This document shows positions 19,454 to 28,644 of a stretch of DNA of 36,993 nt, in pieces. How positions within the stretch are numbered: position 1 is the first letter of the stretch; each line of letters begins with the position of its first letter. Source of the DNA: Comamonadaceae bacterium (lineage in GTDB: Bacteria; Pseudomonadota; Gammaproteobacteria; Burkholderiales; Burkholderiaceae_C). The stretch lies in assembly GCA_947449025.1 (NCBI GenBank), contig CANFQF010000013.1, positions 1 through 36,993 on the forward strand, read 5' to 3'. The notes beneath the pieces were generated by a model, which made no database searches, was not told where the DNA came from, and saw only the letters and a program-made list of their open reading frames with translations. Both the position numbers and the translations under genes were made by a program.

Positions 19454-20101
19454 TTACTGAGGGAGGGTCGGGGGCGTGGCCGGCGCAGTGCCGTCATCAG
19501 GCGGCGGTGGCGCAACAACACCCATGGAGATCACGTAGCGCAGGGCCTCGTCAACGGTCATGCGCAGCTCGATGCAATCGGACTTGCGCAGCATGACAAA
19601 GTAGCCGCCCGTGGGATTGGGGGTGGTGGGCACGTACACGCTCAAGAAGTCATCGCCCAGATGGTTGGGAACATCCCCGCCGGGCGCGCCGGTGACAAAG
19701 CCGATGGTCCACACGCCTGCGCGCGGCCACTCGACCAGCACCGCGGTGCGAAACGCATTGCCGTTCTCGGAAAACAGCGTGTCCGAGACCTGCTTGACGC
19801 CGGAGTAAATCGAACGCACGACCGGGATGCGATGCAGTGCACCGTTACCCCAACTGAGGAGCCGGCGGCCAATGAAATTGCTGGCCACTGCGCCCACCAC
19901 CAGCAAAATGGCCAGGGCCAGCAGAACGCCCAGTCCTGGAATGTGGACGCCGATCAGGAGGTCAGGCTGCCAGGCAGCGGGCAGGATCAGAAGCGTCTGG
20001 TCGAGCGTACCCAGTATCCACTGCAGCACCCAGACGGTGATGGCCAGGGGCAGCACCACCAGCAGGCCGGCGAAGAACCATTTGCGCAGAGCGGACATCA
20101 T
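19454..20101 (-). CDS. DUF502 family membrane protein
   Basis: RKWFFAGLLVVLPLAITVWVLQWILGTLDQTL; GNGALHRIPVVRSIYSGVKQVSDTLF; VLVEWPRAGVWTIGFVTG; VYVPTTPNPTGGYFVML are DUF502 signatures. Confidence 0.9.
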   Translation of the reverse strand: MMSALRKWFFAGLLVVLPLAITVWVLQWILGTLDQTLLILPAAWQPDLLIGVHIPGLGVLLALAILLVVGAVASNFIGRRLLSWGNGALHRIPVVRSIYSGVKQVSDTLFSENGNAFRTAVLVEWPRAGVWTIGFVTGAPGGDVPNHLGDDFLSVYVPTTPNPTGGYFVMLRKSDCIELRMTVDEALRYVISMGVVAPPPPDDGTAPATPPTLPQ

Positions 20102-20103
20102 GG

Positions 20104-20520
20104 TCAGGAGCTACCGCTACCGCTACCGCTGCCGCTGGCAGCCGCTGGCGCGCTGGCGGACGACGAGGCTGTGCTCGCGGCCGCGCCGGAAGCTGGGCTG
20201 GAAGAGGCTGGTTCACCAGAGGCAGCGCCAGAGGCGGGACCAGCGGCGCTTGCACCGGCACTTGCACCGGCACTTGCGCCGGCACTTGCGCCGGACGGCG
20301 TGCTGCCGGGCTCTGCAGATCCGCCAGATCCGGCCGAGCCGCCGCGGAAGTCGGTGACATACCAGCCAGACCCTTTGAGCTGGAAGCCGGCGGCTGTCAC
20401 CTGCTTGGTGAACGCCTGCGCGCCGCAAGCCGGGCAAGTGCTGAGAGGCGCGTCGGAGATCTTTTGCAAGACGTCCTTGGCATGGCCACAGGACCCGCAT
20501 TTGTAGGCGTAAATGGGCAT
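20104..20520 (-). CDS. FmdB family zinc-ribbon protein with long low-complexity Ala/Gly/Ser tail
   Basis: MPIYAYKCGSCGHAKDVLQKISDAPLSTCPACGAQAFTKQVTAAGFQLKGSGWYVTDFR; CxxC...CxxC; start CAT 20518-20520. Confidence 0.92.
   Translation of the reverse strand: MPIYAYKCGSCGHAKDVLQKISDAPLSTCPACGAQAFTKQVTAAGFQLKGSGWYVTDFRGGSAGSGGSAEPGSTPSGASAGASAGASAGASAAGPASGAASGEPASSSPASGAAASTASSSASAPAAASGSGSGSGSS
20246..20293. repeat. 4 x 12-bp near-perfect tandem repeat inside the FmdB tail
   Basis: GCGCTTGCACCG GCACTTGCACCG GCACTTGCGCCG GCACTTGCGCCG; encodes the (GASA)n tail on the minus strand. Confidence 0.9.
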
Positions 20521-20611
20521 GACAGGGGTGGAGGGTGCAAAGCCTTCGATTATAGGCGGGGGGGTTGCCACCCCCAGCCCGAGGGGGCTGCGGGGCGCTT
20601 CGGTCGCAGGC

Positions 20612-22054
20612 TCAAGCGCCAGCGAGCTTGTGGTGGGAGGCGTGGACGTTGCGGATTGCCTGCGGACCCAGGGACCCCACCAGCATGCCGGTCAGGGACG
20701 CCAAGAGGCCCGCCAATTGGCCCGGGAAAACCTCGCCGGCCGGGGTGACCATGAACAGCAGCCAGGTCACAAGGCCCAAAACGATGGCGAAGATCGCCCC
20801 CTGGGTCGTGGCCCGCTGCCAATAGAGGCCGAAAACCAGGGGAATGAAGGCACCCACCAGAGGCACCTGGTAGGCCCCCGAGACCATTTCGTAGATGGAG
20901 GTGCCCTGCATGTAAATGGCGTAGGTCAGCACCAGGGTGCTGAAAACCAGTACGGTGATACGCATCGTGCGCAGTTGCTCCCGGTCACTGGGGTGGGGGC
21001 GGAACTGTCGCCAGATGTTCTCGGTGAAGGTGACGCTGGGCGCCAGCAGGGTGGCCGAGGCGGTGGACTTGATGGCCGACAACAGCGCACCAAAAAACAG
21101 CACCTGCATGGCAAAGGGCATGTACTCGAGCACCAAGGTGGGCATGACCTTCTGCGGATCCTCCTTGAGCAGGGTGGCCGCCTTCTCGGGCATCACGATC
21201 AGGGCGCTGACCACGATGAACATGGGAACAAAAGCGAACACGATATAGAAAGCGCCCCCGATGATCGCCCCCTTGCGCGCGGCGCCTTCGCTGTTAGCAG
21301 ACATGACCCGCTGGAAGACGTCCTGCTGCGGGATGGAGCCAAACATCATGGTCATGGCGGCGGCCAGGAAGAAGGCGATGTCGGTAAAGCTAGGCTCGGG
21401 CCAGAACTTGAACAGATCACGACTGGTGGCCAGATCGATGACTTTGTCCGCGCCGCCAGCCATGTTGCCGGCAAACACCGCGATCGCGGCCAGGCCCACC
21501 ACCAGGATGATCATCTGGATGAAGTCGGTGATCGCCACCGACCACATGCCGCCAAAAAGGGTGTAGGCCAGGATGGAAACCACCCCGATCACCATGCCCA
21601 GTGGCACGCTGACCGCGCCGCCAGACAGCACGTTGAACACCAGACCCAAGGCGGTGACCTGGGCCGACACCCAGCCGAGGTAACTGACCATGATGATCAC
21701 CGAGCACACGACTTCCACCGTGCGCCCGAAGCGCTCGCGGTAATAGTCGCTGATCGTCAGCAGGGTCATCCGGTAGAGCTTGCCCGCAAAGAACAGGCCG
21801 ACCAGGATCAGGCAGGTACCGGCCCCGAAAGGGTCCTCGACCACGCCGCCGAGGCCGTGCTCAATGAACTTGGCCGGAATACCCAGCACGGTTTCCGAGC
21901 CGAACCAGGTGGCGAAGGTGGTGGTGACCACCATGGCCAGCGGCAGGTGCCGCCCGGCGATGGCGAAGTCGGCAGTGTTCTTGACCCGCTTGGCCGCGTA
22001 CAGGCCAATAGCGATGGTGACCAGCAGGTAGGCGATAACCAGCGTGAGCAGCAT
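20612..22054 (-). CDS. Sodium:solute symporter (SSS) family protein
   Basis: DFAIAGRHLPLAMVVTTTFATWFGSETVLG; LTISDYYRERFGRTVEVVCSVIIMVSYLGWVSAQ; YTLFGGMWSVAITDFIQMIILVVG. Confidence 0.9.
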   Translation of the reverse strand: MLLTLVIAYLLVTIAIGLYAAKRVKNTADFAIAGRHLPLAMVVTTTFATWFGSETVLGIPAKFIEHGLGGVVEDPFGAGTCLILVGLFFAGKLYRMTLLTISDYYRERFGRTVEVVCSVIIMVSYLGWVSAQVTALGLVFNVLSGGAVSVPLGMVIGVVSILAYTLFGGMWSVAITDFIQMIILVVGLAAIAVFAGNMAGGADKVIDLATSRDLFKFWPEPSFTDIAFFLAAAMTMMFGSIPQQDVFQRVMSANSEGAARKGAIIGGAFYIVFAFVPMFIVVSALIVMPEKAATLLKEDPQKVMPTLVLEYMPFAMQVLFFGALLSAIKSTASATLLAPSVTFTENIWRQFRPHPSDREQLRTMRITVLVFSTLVLTYAIYMQGTSIYEMVSGAYQVPLVGAFIPLVFGLYWQRATTQGAIFAIVLGLVTWLLFMVTPAGEVFPGQLAGLLASLTGMLVGSLGPQAIRNVHASHHKLAGA

Positions 22055-22158
22055 CCGTATGACTCCTTGGCGAGCGGCGCGTCAGGTCGCGGCCGCGATG
22101 ATGGATAGCCTTCTAAGCCCTCCCGCGCTCATGACAGGGAGACTCATTGCAGCGGTGT

Positions 22159-23724
22159 TCATTGCAGGGACAGGTGCCCCAGGACCAAGATGGCCATCGC
22201 ACCCAAAGCAAATCCCAGGCCCACGCAAACCACCGCCTGCAGCAGACGGTGGGTGCGCCGCTGCTCCTCAACCAGTTGCTGAAGCTCGCGCCTGCTGATG
22301 CCAGGTGGCTGGCGCAGGTAATCGGTCAACAGGCGCGGCAGGTCGGGCAGCAGCTTGGCGTACCGCGGCGCCTGGTCCTTGAGCTCGCGCCAGAAACGCC
22401 CGGGACCCACCTGGTCGAGCATCCAGCGCTCCAGGAAGGGTCGGGCGGTGCTCCACAGGTCGAGGTCGGGATCGAGTTGCCGGCCAAGCCCCTCGATGTT
22501 CAGGAGGGTTTTTTGCAGCAGCACCAGCTGCGGCTGGATCTCGACGTTGAAGCGGCGCGAGGTCTGGAACAGGCGCATCAGGACCATGCCCAGGGAGATC
22601 TCCTTGAGCGGGCGGTCGAAATACGGCTCGCACACCGAGCGGATGGCGGACTCCAGTTCGTCGACCCGGGTCTGCGGCGGGACCCAGCCCGACTCGATAT
22701 GCAACTCGGCGACCCGCTTGTAGTCCCGGCGGAAGAACGCGGTGAAGTTCTGCGCCAGGTATTCCTTGTCGAATTCGGTGAGGGTGCCGATGATGCCGAA
22801 ATCGAGCGAGATGTAGCGGCCGAAGGTCGCCGGCGCCAGGCTCACCTGGATGTTGCCAGGGTGCATGTCGGCGTGGAAGAAGCCGTCACGAAACACCTGG
22901 GTGAAAAAGATGGTCACGCCGTCGCGCGCCAGCGTCTTCATATCGACGCCGGCCTCGCGCAAGCGATCGACCTGGGAGATCGGAACGCCGGACATGCGCT
23001 CCATCACCATCACCTCGGGGTGGCAGAAGTCCCAGAACATCTCCGGCACCAGCACCAGGCCCAGGCCGTCCATGTTGCGGCGCAACTGCGCGGCGTTCGC
23101 CGCCTCGCGCACCAGATCGAGCTCGTCGTGCAGGTACTTGTCGAACTCGGCCACCACTTCGCGGGGCTTGAGGCGACGACCATCGGCAGAAAGCTGCTCG
23201 ACCCAGGCCGCCATGGTCCGCAGCAGGTCCAGGTCCTTGTCGATGACGGTGAGCATGCCGGGGCGCAGCACCTTGACGGCCACCTCGCGCAACTGTCCGT
23301 CGCGGGTGCGCAAAGTGGCAAAGTGCACCTGGGCGATGGAGGCACTGGCCACCGGCACCCGATCGAAGCTGGTGAAGACCTCGTCTACCTTGCGGCCGAA
23401 GGCGCGCTCGATGGTGGCCACCGCCACCTCGGGCGGGAAGGGAGGGACACGGTCCTGCAGAAGGGCCAGTTCGTCGGCGATATCCGGCGGCAGCAGGTCG
23501 CGCCGGGTGGAGAGCACCTGGCCGAACTTGACGAAGATGGGTCCCAGGTGCTCGAGCGCTTCGCGCAGGCGCTGGCCACGCGGGGCGTTCAGGCGCCGCC
23601 CCAAGGCCAGCAAGCGGGTGAGGGCCCGCAGGGCGGGATGCCGGAGGTTGTCCAGCGCGAGTTGGTCCAGTCCGAAGCGGACCACGATCCCGAGGATGAA
23701 CAGGACCCGCAGGGCGCGCCTCAT
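22159..23724 (-). CDS. ubiB: UbiB, ubiquinone biosynthesis regulatory ATPase/kinase-like protein
   Basis: [45 protein letters not shown] (KxGQ motif); [25 protein letters not shown]. Confidence 0.95.
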   Translation of the reverse strand: MRRALRVLFILGIVVRFGLDQLALDNLRHPALRALTRLLALGRRLNAPRGQRLREALEHLGPIFVKFGQVLSTRRDLLPPDIADELALLQDRVPPFPPEVAVATIERAFGRKVDEVFTSFDRVPVASASIAQVHFATLRTRDGQLREVAVKVLRPGMLTVIDKDLDLLRTMAAWVEQLSADGRRLKPREVVAEFDKYLHDELDLVREAANAAQLRRNMDGLGLVLVPEMFWDFCHPEVMVMERMSGVPISQVDRLREAGVDMKTLARDGVTIFFTQVFRDGFFHADMHPGNIQVSLAPATFGRYISLDFGIIGTLTEFDKEYLAQNFTAFFRRDYKRVAELHIESGWVPPQTRVDELESAIRSVCEPYFDRPLKEISLGMVLMRLFQTSRRFNVEIQPQLVLLQKTLLNIEGLGRQLDPDLDLWSTARPFLERWMLDQVGPGRFWRELKDQAPRYAKLLPDLPRLLTDYLRQPPGISRRELQQLVEEQRRTHRLLQAVVCVGLGFALGAMAILVLGHLSLQ

Positions 23725-24323
23725 CGCGAGCCACCCGAATCCGCCGAGCCGGCGCCCGCATTGGCGCTGCCGGAGGAGCGGCCCCGAATCGGGAAGCGCT
23801 CCGCCAGACTGGCGGCGAAGGCGCGCAGAGCTGCCGCAGCCTGGCGCCCTCCCTCGACCAGGGCGTGGGCCGGGGCATCACCCAGCAGCCGGGACAGGTC
23901 CTCCTCCAGGTCCCAGCGCACATGGTCCGCCAGCCAATTGACCTCGGCGGCCAGTTGCACGTCGCCGGCGATGCGCACGGGAGGCTTGTCGCCGCGCAGG
24001 GCGGCTTGTGCCAGAACCCAGGGTGATTCCTCGGCAATGACCAGGGTCAAGTGGGCGACCGCGCCTTCAGGTGCCTGCTCCAGCAGACCGGCTGGAGTGG
24101 CCTGAAGACGCAAATGCCACTGGCGCCAGGACAGTTCGACCACCCGGCCTCGCTGCCGCACCAGTCGGGCCATGGCCTCGGGCTCCTGCCCCAGAACATG
24201 GTTCAGGAGCAGCACCAGGCGATGGCGTATTTCGCCAACCGCCGGCTGCAGTACAGGGGAGATGACAGGCAAGACGCGCCCGGCGAGCGCGTCGATGAAT
24301 TCGAAAGGGGTTGGTGTGGCCAT
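23721..24323 (-). CDS. ubiJ: UbiJ-like SCP2 domain accessory protein
   Basis: SCP2-like segment [31 protein letters not shown]...[34 protein letters not shown]; stop overlaps ubiB start (ATGA). Confidence 0.88.
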   Translation of the reverse strand: MATPTPFEFIDALAGRVLPVISPVLQPAVGEIRHRLVLLLNHVLGQEPEAMARLVRQRGRVVELSWRQWHLRLQATPAGLLEQAPEGAVAHLTLVIAEESPWVLAQAALRGDKPPVRIAGDVQLAAEVNWLADHVRWDLEEDLSRLLGDAPAHALVEGGRQAAAALRAFAASLAERFPIRGRSSGSANAGAGSADSGGSR

Positions 24324-24402
24324 GGCCCCGATTATTCCCGCAGCGGCGAGCCCGGCCGTCCAAGCCCGCCGCGCCCGGCAAATGCAGGTGGCAAGTGCAG
24401 GG

Positions 24403-25494
24403 TTACTGGAGCGCCTGCACGCCGGCTACCAGCCAACCACTGCGCCCGTCCTTGGGCTTGGTCATGTTCCAGACCTCGCGGAAGGGGCTGGGGCCGGCCG
24501 AGGGCTCCTCCCGGATCAGGCCGGTGAATTCGACGCTGGCCATGTAGCCATCGCCCAGGTCCTCAATGCCCAGGAGCTGGGCCTCGAGCAGCACCACGTC
24601 GGTCTTGTTGGGACCCGCGCCACGGTGCGCATCACGCTCGGCCAGCTGGCTGCGGATTTCGCTGACCATCTCGTCGGTCATCATCGCCCGCAGGGCAGAG
24701 ATATCGCTGCGGTCCCAAGCGTCCTGAAGAACGACGAAGTTACGTTTGGCGGCATCGATAAAGCCCTCCGCATCAAATCCGGCGGGGATGCTCCAGTTAC
24801 CTCCGGCCAGGCCAGAGCCGATGCGCAGCCCGCCCGCGGACGCGCCCCCGGGTGCCGGTGCTGCCGGCTCGAAATGGGTGGAAGGGCTCTCCCAGGGCCG
24901 GGCGGAGGCGTCGTTGCCAACCTTGTCTGGGTTGTACTGCGGCACGCTGGCGGACGCTTCGGGATCGGCGCCACCCGCACCGGCGTAGGCCATGCGCTGG
25001 GGCGCACGCCGGCGCAAGAAAAACATGACCCCCATCACCACGGCCAAGCCCACCAGGGCGATCAGCAGGAACTGGCCGAAGCCGGCGCCCATGCCCAAGG
25101 AGTGCGCCAGCCAGGCCAGACCCAGGCCAGCGGCGAGGCCGCCCAAAATGCCGGCCCAGGGGCGCGACGGCGCGGGCGGCGGCGTTGCGCCCGCCGGGCG
25201 TTGCCCGGTGGCTGCGGCCGGTTGCGGGGTGGCTGCAGGCGTGCCTGGGGCAGCGCCCGGTGTGGCACCTGGGGCTGCACCCTGTGTTGCGCCAGGCGCT
25301 GCGCCAGGGGTGGCACCCGGCGCGGCGTTCGTGGGGGCCGTGTTGGACGGCGCCGCAGGACGGGCCGCTTCCCGCTGGGTGACGTTGCCAGATTGGCGAC
25401 CGACAGAGTTGCCGCCGCCCAGGCGGCGCGCGGCCTCCGCTTGCATGGAGGCCACCAGCAACACGCCGGCAATCAGTGCAGTCCAGAACTTCAT
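24403..25494 (-). CDS. Tim44-like domain membrane protein
   Basis: Signal/TM N-terminus, Pro/Ala/Gly-rich linker, second TM, then Tim44-like domain (GFDAEGFIDAAKRNFVVLQDAWDRSDISALRAMMTDEMVSEIRSQL...VEFTGLIREE...FREVWNMTKPKDGRSGWLVAGVQAL). Confidence 0.88.
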   Translation of the reverse strand: MKFWTALIAGVLLVASMQAEAARRLGGGNSVGRQSGNVTQREAARPAAPSNTAPTNAAPGATPGAAPGATQGAAPGATPGAAPGTPAATPQPAAATGQRPAGATPPPAPSRPWAGILGGLAAGLGLAWLAHSLGMGAGFGQFLLIALVGLAVVMGVMFFLRRRAPQRMAYAGAGGADPEASASVPQYNPDKVGNDASARPWESPSTHFEPAAPAPGGASAGGLRIGSGLAGGNWSIPAGFDAEGFIDAAKRNFVVLQDAWDRSDISALRAMMTDEMVSEIRSQLAERDAHRGAGPNKTDVVLLEAQLLGIEDLGDGYMASVEFTGLIREEPSAGPSPFREVWNMTKPKDGRSGWLVAGVQALQ

Positions 25495-25616
25495 CTCACG
25501 ACTTCCTTCAAAAGGCGCCCCGTTATAGGCGCGGTGATTCGCAGACGCACGCAGGCAGGCTACCTGCGGCCTTCAACTCACTCTCGTGCAGCAAGCTGTC
25601 ACGACCCGAGCCGGGT

Positions 25617-26348
25617 TCAGCAGCGAATTCCAACATGAAGCGCCACCACACCGCCAGTGAGGTTGTGATAGTCCACATGACCAAAACCGCTTTCTTTCAT
25701 CAGGGTCTTCAGGCTTTCCTGGTCGGGATGCATACGAATCGATTCCGCCAGGTAGCGGTAGCTCTCGGCGTCGCCGGCCACCATTTGACCCAAGCGGGGC
25801 AGCACGCTGAAGGAATACCAGTCGTAGGCCTTGGCCAGCGGCTTGGCGATGCGGGAGAACTCGAGCACTAGCAATTTGCCGCCCGGCTTGAGTACGCGGC
25901 GCATCTCGCGCAGGGCGACGTCCTTGTGGGTCATGTTGCGCAGTCCGAAGGCAACGCAGACGCGGTCAAAACTGGCGTCGGGAAAGGGCAGCTTTTCAGC
26001 GTCGCACACCAGTGTGGGCAGCAGCAGCCCGGCGTCGACCAGGCGGTCACGCCCGGTGCGCAGCATGGCCTCGTTGATGTCGGTGTGGACCACCCGACCG
26101 GTGGGGCCCACCTTGCGCGCAAAGGCCTGGGCCATGTCGCCGGTGCCGCCGGCAATATCAAGCACGTGCTGGCCAGGTCGCAGGTCGGCCACCATCACGG
26201 TGTAGGCCTTCCAGGCGCGATGCAGGCCCATCGACATGAGGTCGTTCATCACGTCGTAGCGCGAGGCCACGGAATCGAACACGCTGCGAACTCGGCGGGC
26301 CTTGTCCTGTTCGTCGACCTGCTGAAAGCCGAAATGGGTGGAACTCAT
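25617..26348 (-). CDS. ubiE: Demethylmenaquinone/ubiquinone C-methyltransferase UbiE
   Basis: [98 protein letters not shown]. Confidence 0.96.
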   Translation of the reverse strand: MSSTHFGFQQVDEQDKARRVRSVFDSVASRYDVMNDLMSMGLHRAWKAYTVMVADLRPGQHVLDIAGGTGDMAQAFARKVGPTGRVVHTDINEAMLRTGRDRLVDAGLLLPTLVCDAEKLPFPDASFDRVCVAFGLRNMTHKDVALREMRRVLKPGGKLLVLEFSRIAKPLAKAYDWYSFSVLPRLGQMVAGDAESYRYLAESIRMHPDQESLKTLMKESGFGHVDYHNLTGGVVALHVGIRC

Positions 26349-26478
26349 GGCGGCCGATTGTAGGAGGCGCGTAGGCGGCGCGGGCCCTCAGCAGCCGAAG
26401 ACCCCGGCCCGACCGGGGCATGACAGACCGCATCCGCCAAGGCGGTGCACAGCGGCCACAGAGTGTGGCGGCCTTGCC

Positions 26479-26889
26479 TCAGTGGCTGCAGGAGCCGCCG
26501 GCTGCGACCGGCATCGGGTCATCCCGACCCCGACCGGCCTCGGCCAGGCGACGCTCGTAGTCGGCCCACAGCCGGTCCTGCTCCGCCCCCAGCCGATACA
26601 GATAGGCCCAGGAGAAGATGCCGCTGGCGTGCCCGTCGGAGAAGTGCGGTTGCACCGCGTAGTTGCCCACCGGCTCGAGGGCCTCCAGCGTGACCTCGCG
26701 CTTGCCGGTCTGCAGCACCTCCTGTCCGGGGCCGTGACCCTGAACCTCGGCCGAGGGCGAATAGATGCGCATCAGCTCGAACGGAATGCGGAAGTGGGCG
26801 CCGTCGGAGAAAGCCACCTCCAGCGCACGGGACTGGCCGTGGGCCGTGAGGGCGGTGGGGACGGGAGTGTCTGCTTGAAGACCGGCCAT
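26479..26889 (-). CDS. DUF971 domain protein
   Basis: LEVAFSDGAHFRIPFELMRIYSPSAEVQGHG; VGNYAVQPHFSDGHASGIFSWAYLYRLG. Confidence 0.9.
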   Translation of the reverse strand: MAGLQADTPVPTALTAHGQSRALEVAFSDGAHFRIPFELMRIYSPSAEVQGHGPGQEVLQTGKREVTLEALEPVGNYAVQPHFSDGHASGIFSWAYLYRLGAEQDRLWADYERRLAEAGRGRDDPMPVAAGGSCSH

Positions 26890-26906
26890 GGGTGGGGTGT
26901 TCGCAA

Positions 26907-28622
26907 TCAGAAGCTGAAGGTGAGGGCAAGGTAAAGCCGCTCATCACCCCGCTGCGGCGCGCTGGGCCGTACCGCCAACGGGACGCGGCTGCCGGTGATG
27001 ATACGGCCCCAGTCGAGCACCATGGCGAAACCGGGCAGGCCCCAGCGCAAACCGAGCCCGGCGCTGGCCAGCCGGTCACGCGCAGGCTCGCCATCCGAGG
27101 CTGGCCGGCTGGCGATGCCGCCGGCGTCGACGAAGCCGATGACCCGCCAGCCCTCCCGCGCTGGCGTGGCCAGCTCCACCGAGCCCTGCCAGCCGCTGTC
27201 GCCGGCCAGGGGCCGCTCCTCACGGGTGCCGCGCACCGAGTTCAGTCCGCCCAGGCCAAACTGCTCGCCGGCAATCAGGGCGGTGCTGGCCAGCTGCCCC
27301 TGCGCCCGCCAGAGCAGGCGCCAATTCGCCAACTCACGCTGATTCGCCAGTGACAAGCGCAGGACCTGCCACCTTAGCTCGTGGACGCGCGGGTCCTCCG
27401 ACTGGTAGGCCGCCAGGTCATTGCCGGCACCCGCAGCGGTATTGGACAGCCACTCGGCGGCCCATTGCCAGGCGCCCACCCCGGGAACGGAGGGCCCGAC
27501 CGCGCTGGCCCCCGCCCCGCCAGGGCTCTGTTCGGGCTGCGCATCGAGCCGGCCCGCATAGCGCAGACCCCAGGGCCGGGTACGCCGGTCGACCTGTCCG
27601 GGCAGCACCTGGTCATCGATCCGGGACGCCTCGAACACGCGGTCTTGCAGGGTCAGGGCGACTCGGTGCCGCGTCTGTCCGCCAGTCGGAAGATAGGTCG
27701 CCAGCTCCAGGCCCGACACCGAGCCAGCCCCGGTGCTGCGGAAGTCGCCAAAGTCGCCGACGATGTCCGAGCGGGTGATGAAGCCGGACAGCTGCGCACC
27801 CTGCGGATACAGCGGCACCCGCAGGGCGACGCCGGCCTGGCGCACGTCATGCGGCCGCTCCAGGGAGGTGGTGTAGCTCGCCTGCAGATCGATGTCGCGG
27901 CCGCCCAGATCGGCGTGGCGGCCGCTGACCGTGAACCGGTCGTGCCCGGTCGCGGCGCTGCCATGGTTGGACACCGTGACGGACATCGATGTCGGGCGCT
28001 GCTCGCGCACCCGAACGATGGCGTCGACCTTGTCCGCCTCCCACGGCACCCCGGCAGTGCCCGGCCCGGCGTCCCCCCCCGGGCTGCTGCCGGTCCGGTC
28101 GGCCCGGCCTTCGCGCAGTACCACCTGTACCTGGCGGACGGGGCTGTCGTTGGCCAAGGTCGTCTGAGCCGCGAGCCGGTGCAGGTCGGGCGTGTTGCCG
28201 GTGACCAGAGCTGGCAGACTGCGCAGGACTTGGGCCTCGCTGGAGAAGCTGTGGCCCTGCACTTCGATGCGGTCGAGGCGCTGCGGCGTCACGGCCAGGA
28301 TGACCCGCCCCTCGAGCGTCTGCGGTGGCAGCGTGACGCGGTACAGGCCCATGCCCTGTGCCCGCAGCGCGCCCTCCAATGCAGCCACCGCCTCACGCAA
28401 CCGGGTCAGGCTGGCGCCGGGGCCGGTGAAAGGCGCCAGGACCGCCTCGGCGTGTCCGGCCGGCAGCGGGTCGAAACCGCGCAGGTCAAAACCGGTGATG
28501 GCAAAACGTGGCCCTTCGTCGGTCTCTGCTGCGGCGGCAAGTGCCGGCGCCAGGGTTGCGAATGACAGCACGCAGGCCACTGCGGCCCGGAAGATCCGCG
28601 CCCGCCTCTGGGTTCCATTCAT
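26907..28622 (-). CDS. ShlB/FhaC/HecB family TpsB outer-membrane transporter (two-partner secretion)
   Basis: Signal peptide; POTRA-like N-terminus (FAITGFDLRGFDPLPAGHAEAVLAPFTGPGASLTRLREAVAALEGALRAQGMGLYRVTLPPQTLEGRVILAV); barrel motif GLGGLNSVRGTREERPLAGDSGWQGSVEL; C-terminal RLYLALTFSF. Confidence 0.87.
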   Translation of the reverse strand: MNGTQRRARIFRAAVACVLSFATLAPALAAAAETDEGPRFAITGFDLRGFDPLPAGHAEAVLAPFTGPGASLTRLREAVAALEGALRAQGMGLYRVTLPPQTLEGRVILAVTPQRLDRIEVQGHSFSSEAQVLRSLPALVTGNTPDLHRLAAQTTLANDSPVRQVQVVLREGRADRTGSSPGGDAGPGTAGVPWEADKVDAIVRVREQRPTSMSVTVSNHGSAATGHDRFTVSGRHADLGGRDIDLQASYTTSLERPHDVRQAGVALRVPLYPQGAQLSGFITRSDIVGDFGDFRSTGAGSVSGLELATYLPTGGQTRHRVALTLQDRVFEASRIDDQVLPGQVDRRTRPWGLRYAGRLDAQPEQSPGGAGASAVGPSVPGVGAWQWAAEWLSNTAAGAGNDLAAYQSEDPRVHELRWQVLRLSLANQRELANWRLLWRAQGQLASTALIAGEQFGLGGLNSVRGTREERPLAGDSGWQGSVELATPAREGWRVIGFVDAGGIASRPASDGEPARDRLASAGLGLRWGLPGFAMVLDWGRIITGSRVPLAVRPSAPQRGDERLYLALTFSF

Positions 28623-28644
28623 GACTGCACTCCTTGATCCGGTC

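Noticed and set aside
20246-20293. 12-bp repeats considered as a CRISPR-like array
   Set aside because: No spacers; contiguous in-frame coding minisatellite.
18590-20506. 638-aa plus-strand ORF antisense to aspS/DUF502/fmdB
   Set aside because: Spans three minus-strand genes; no motif; the repetitive ALAPALAPALAP end is just the complement of the FmdB tail repeat.
22147-24105. 652-aa plus-strand ORF antisense to ubiB/ubiJ
   Set aside because: Low-information composition and overlaps two confidently identified genes.
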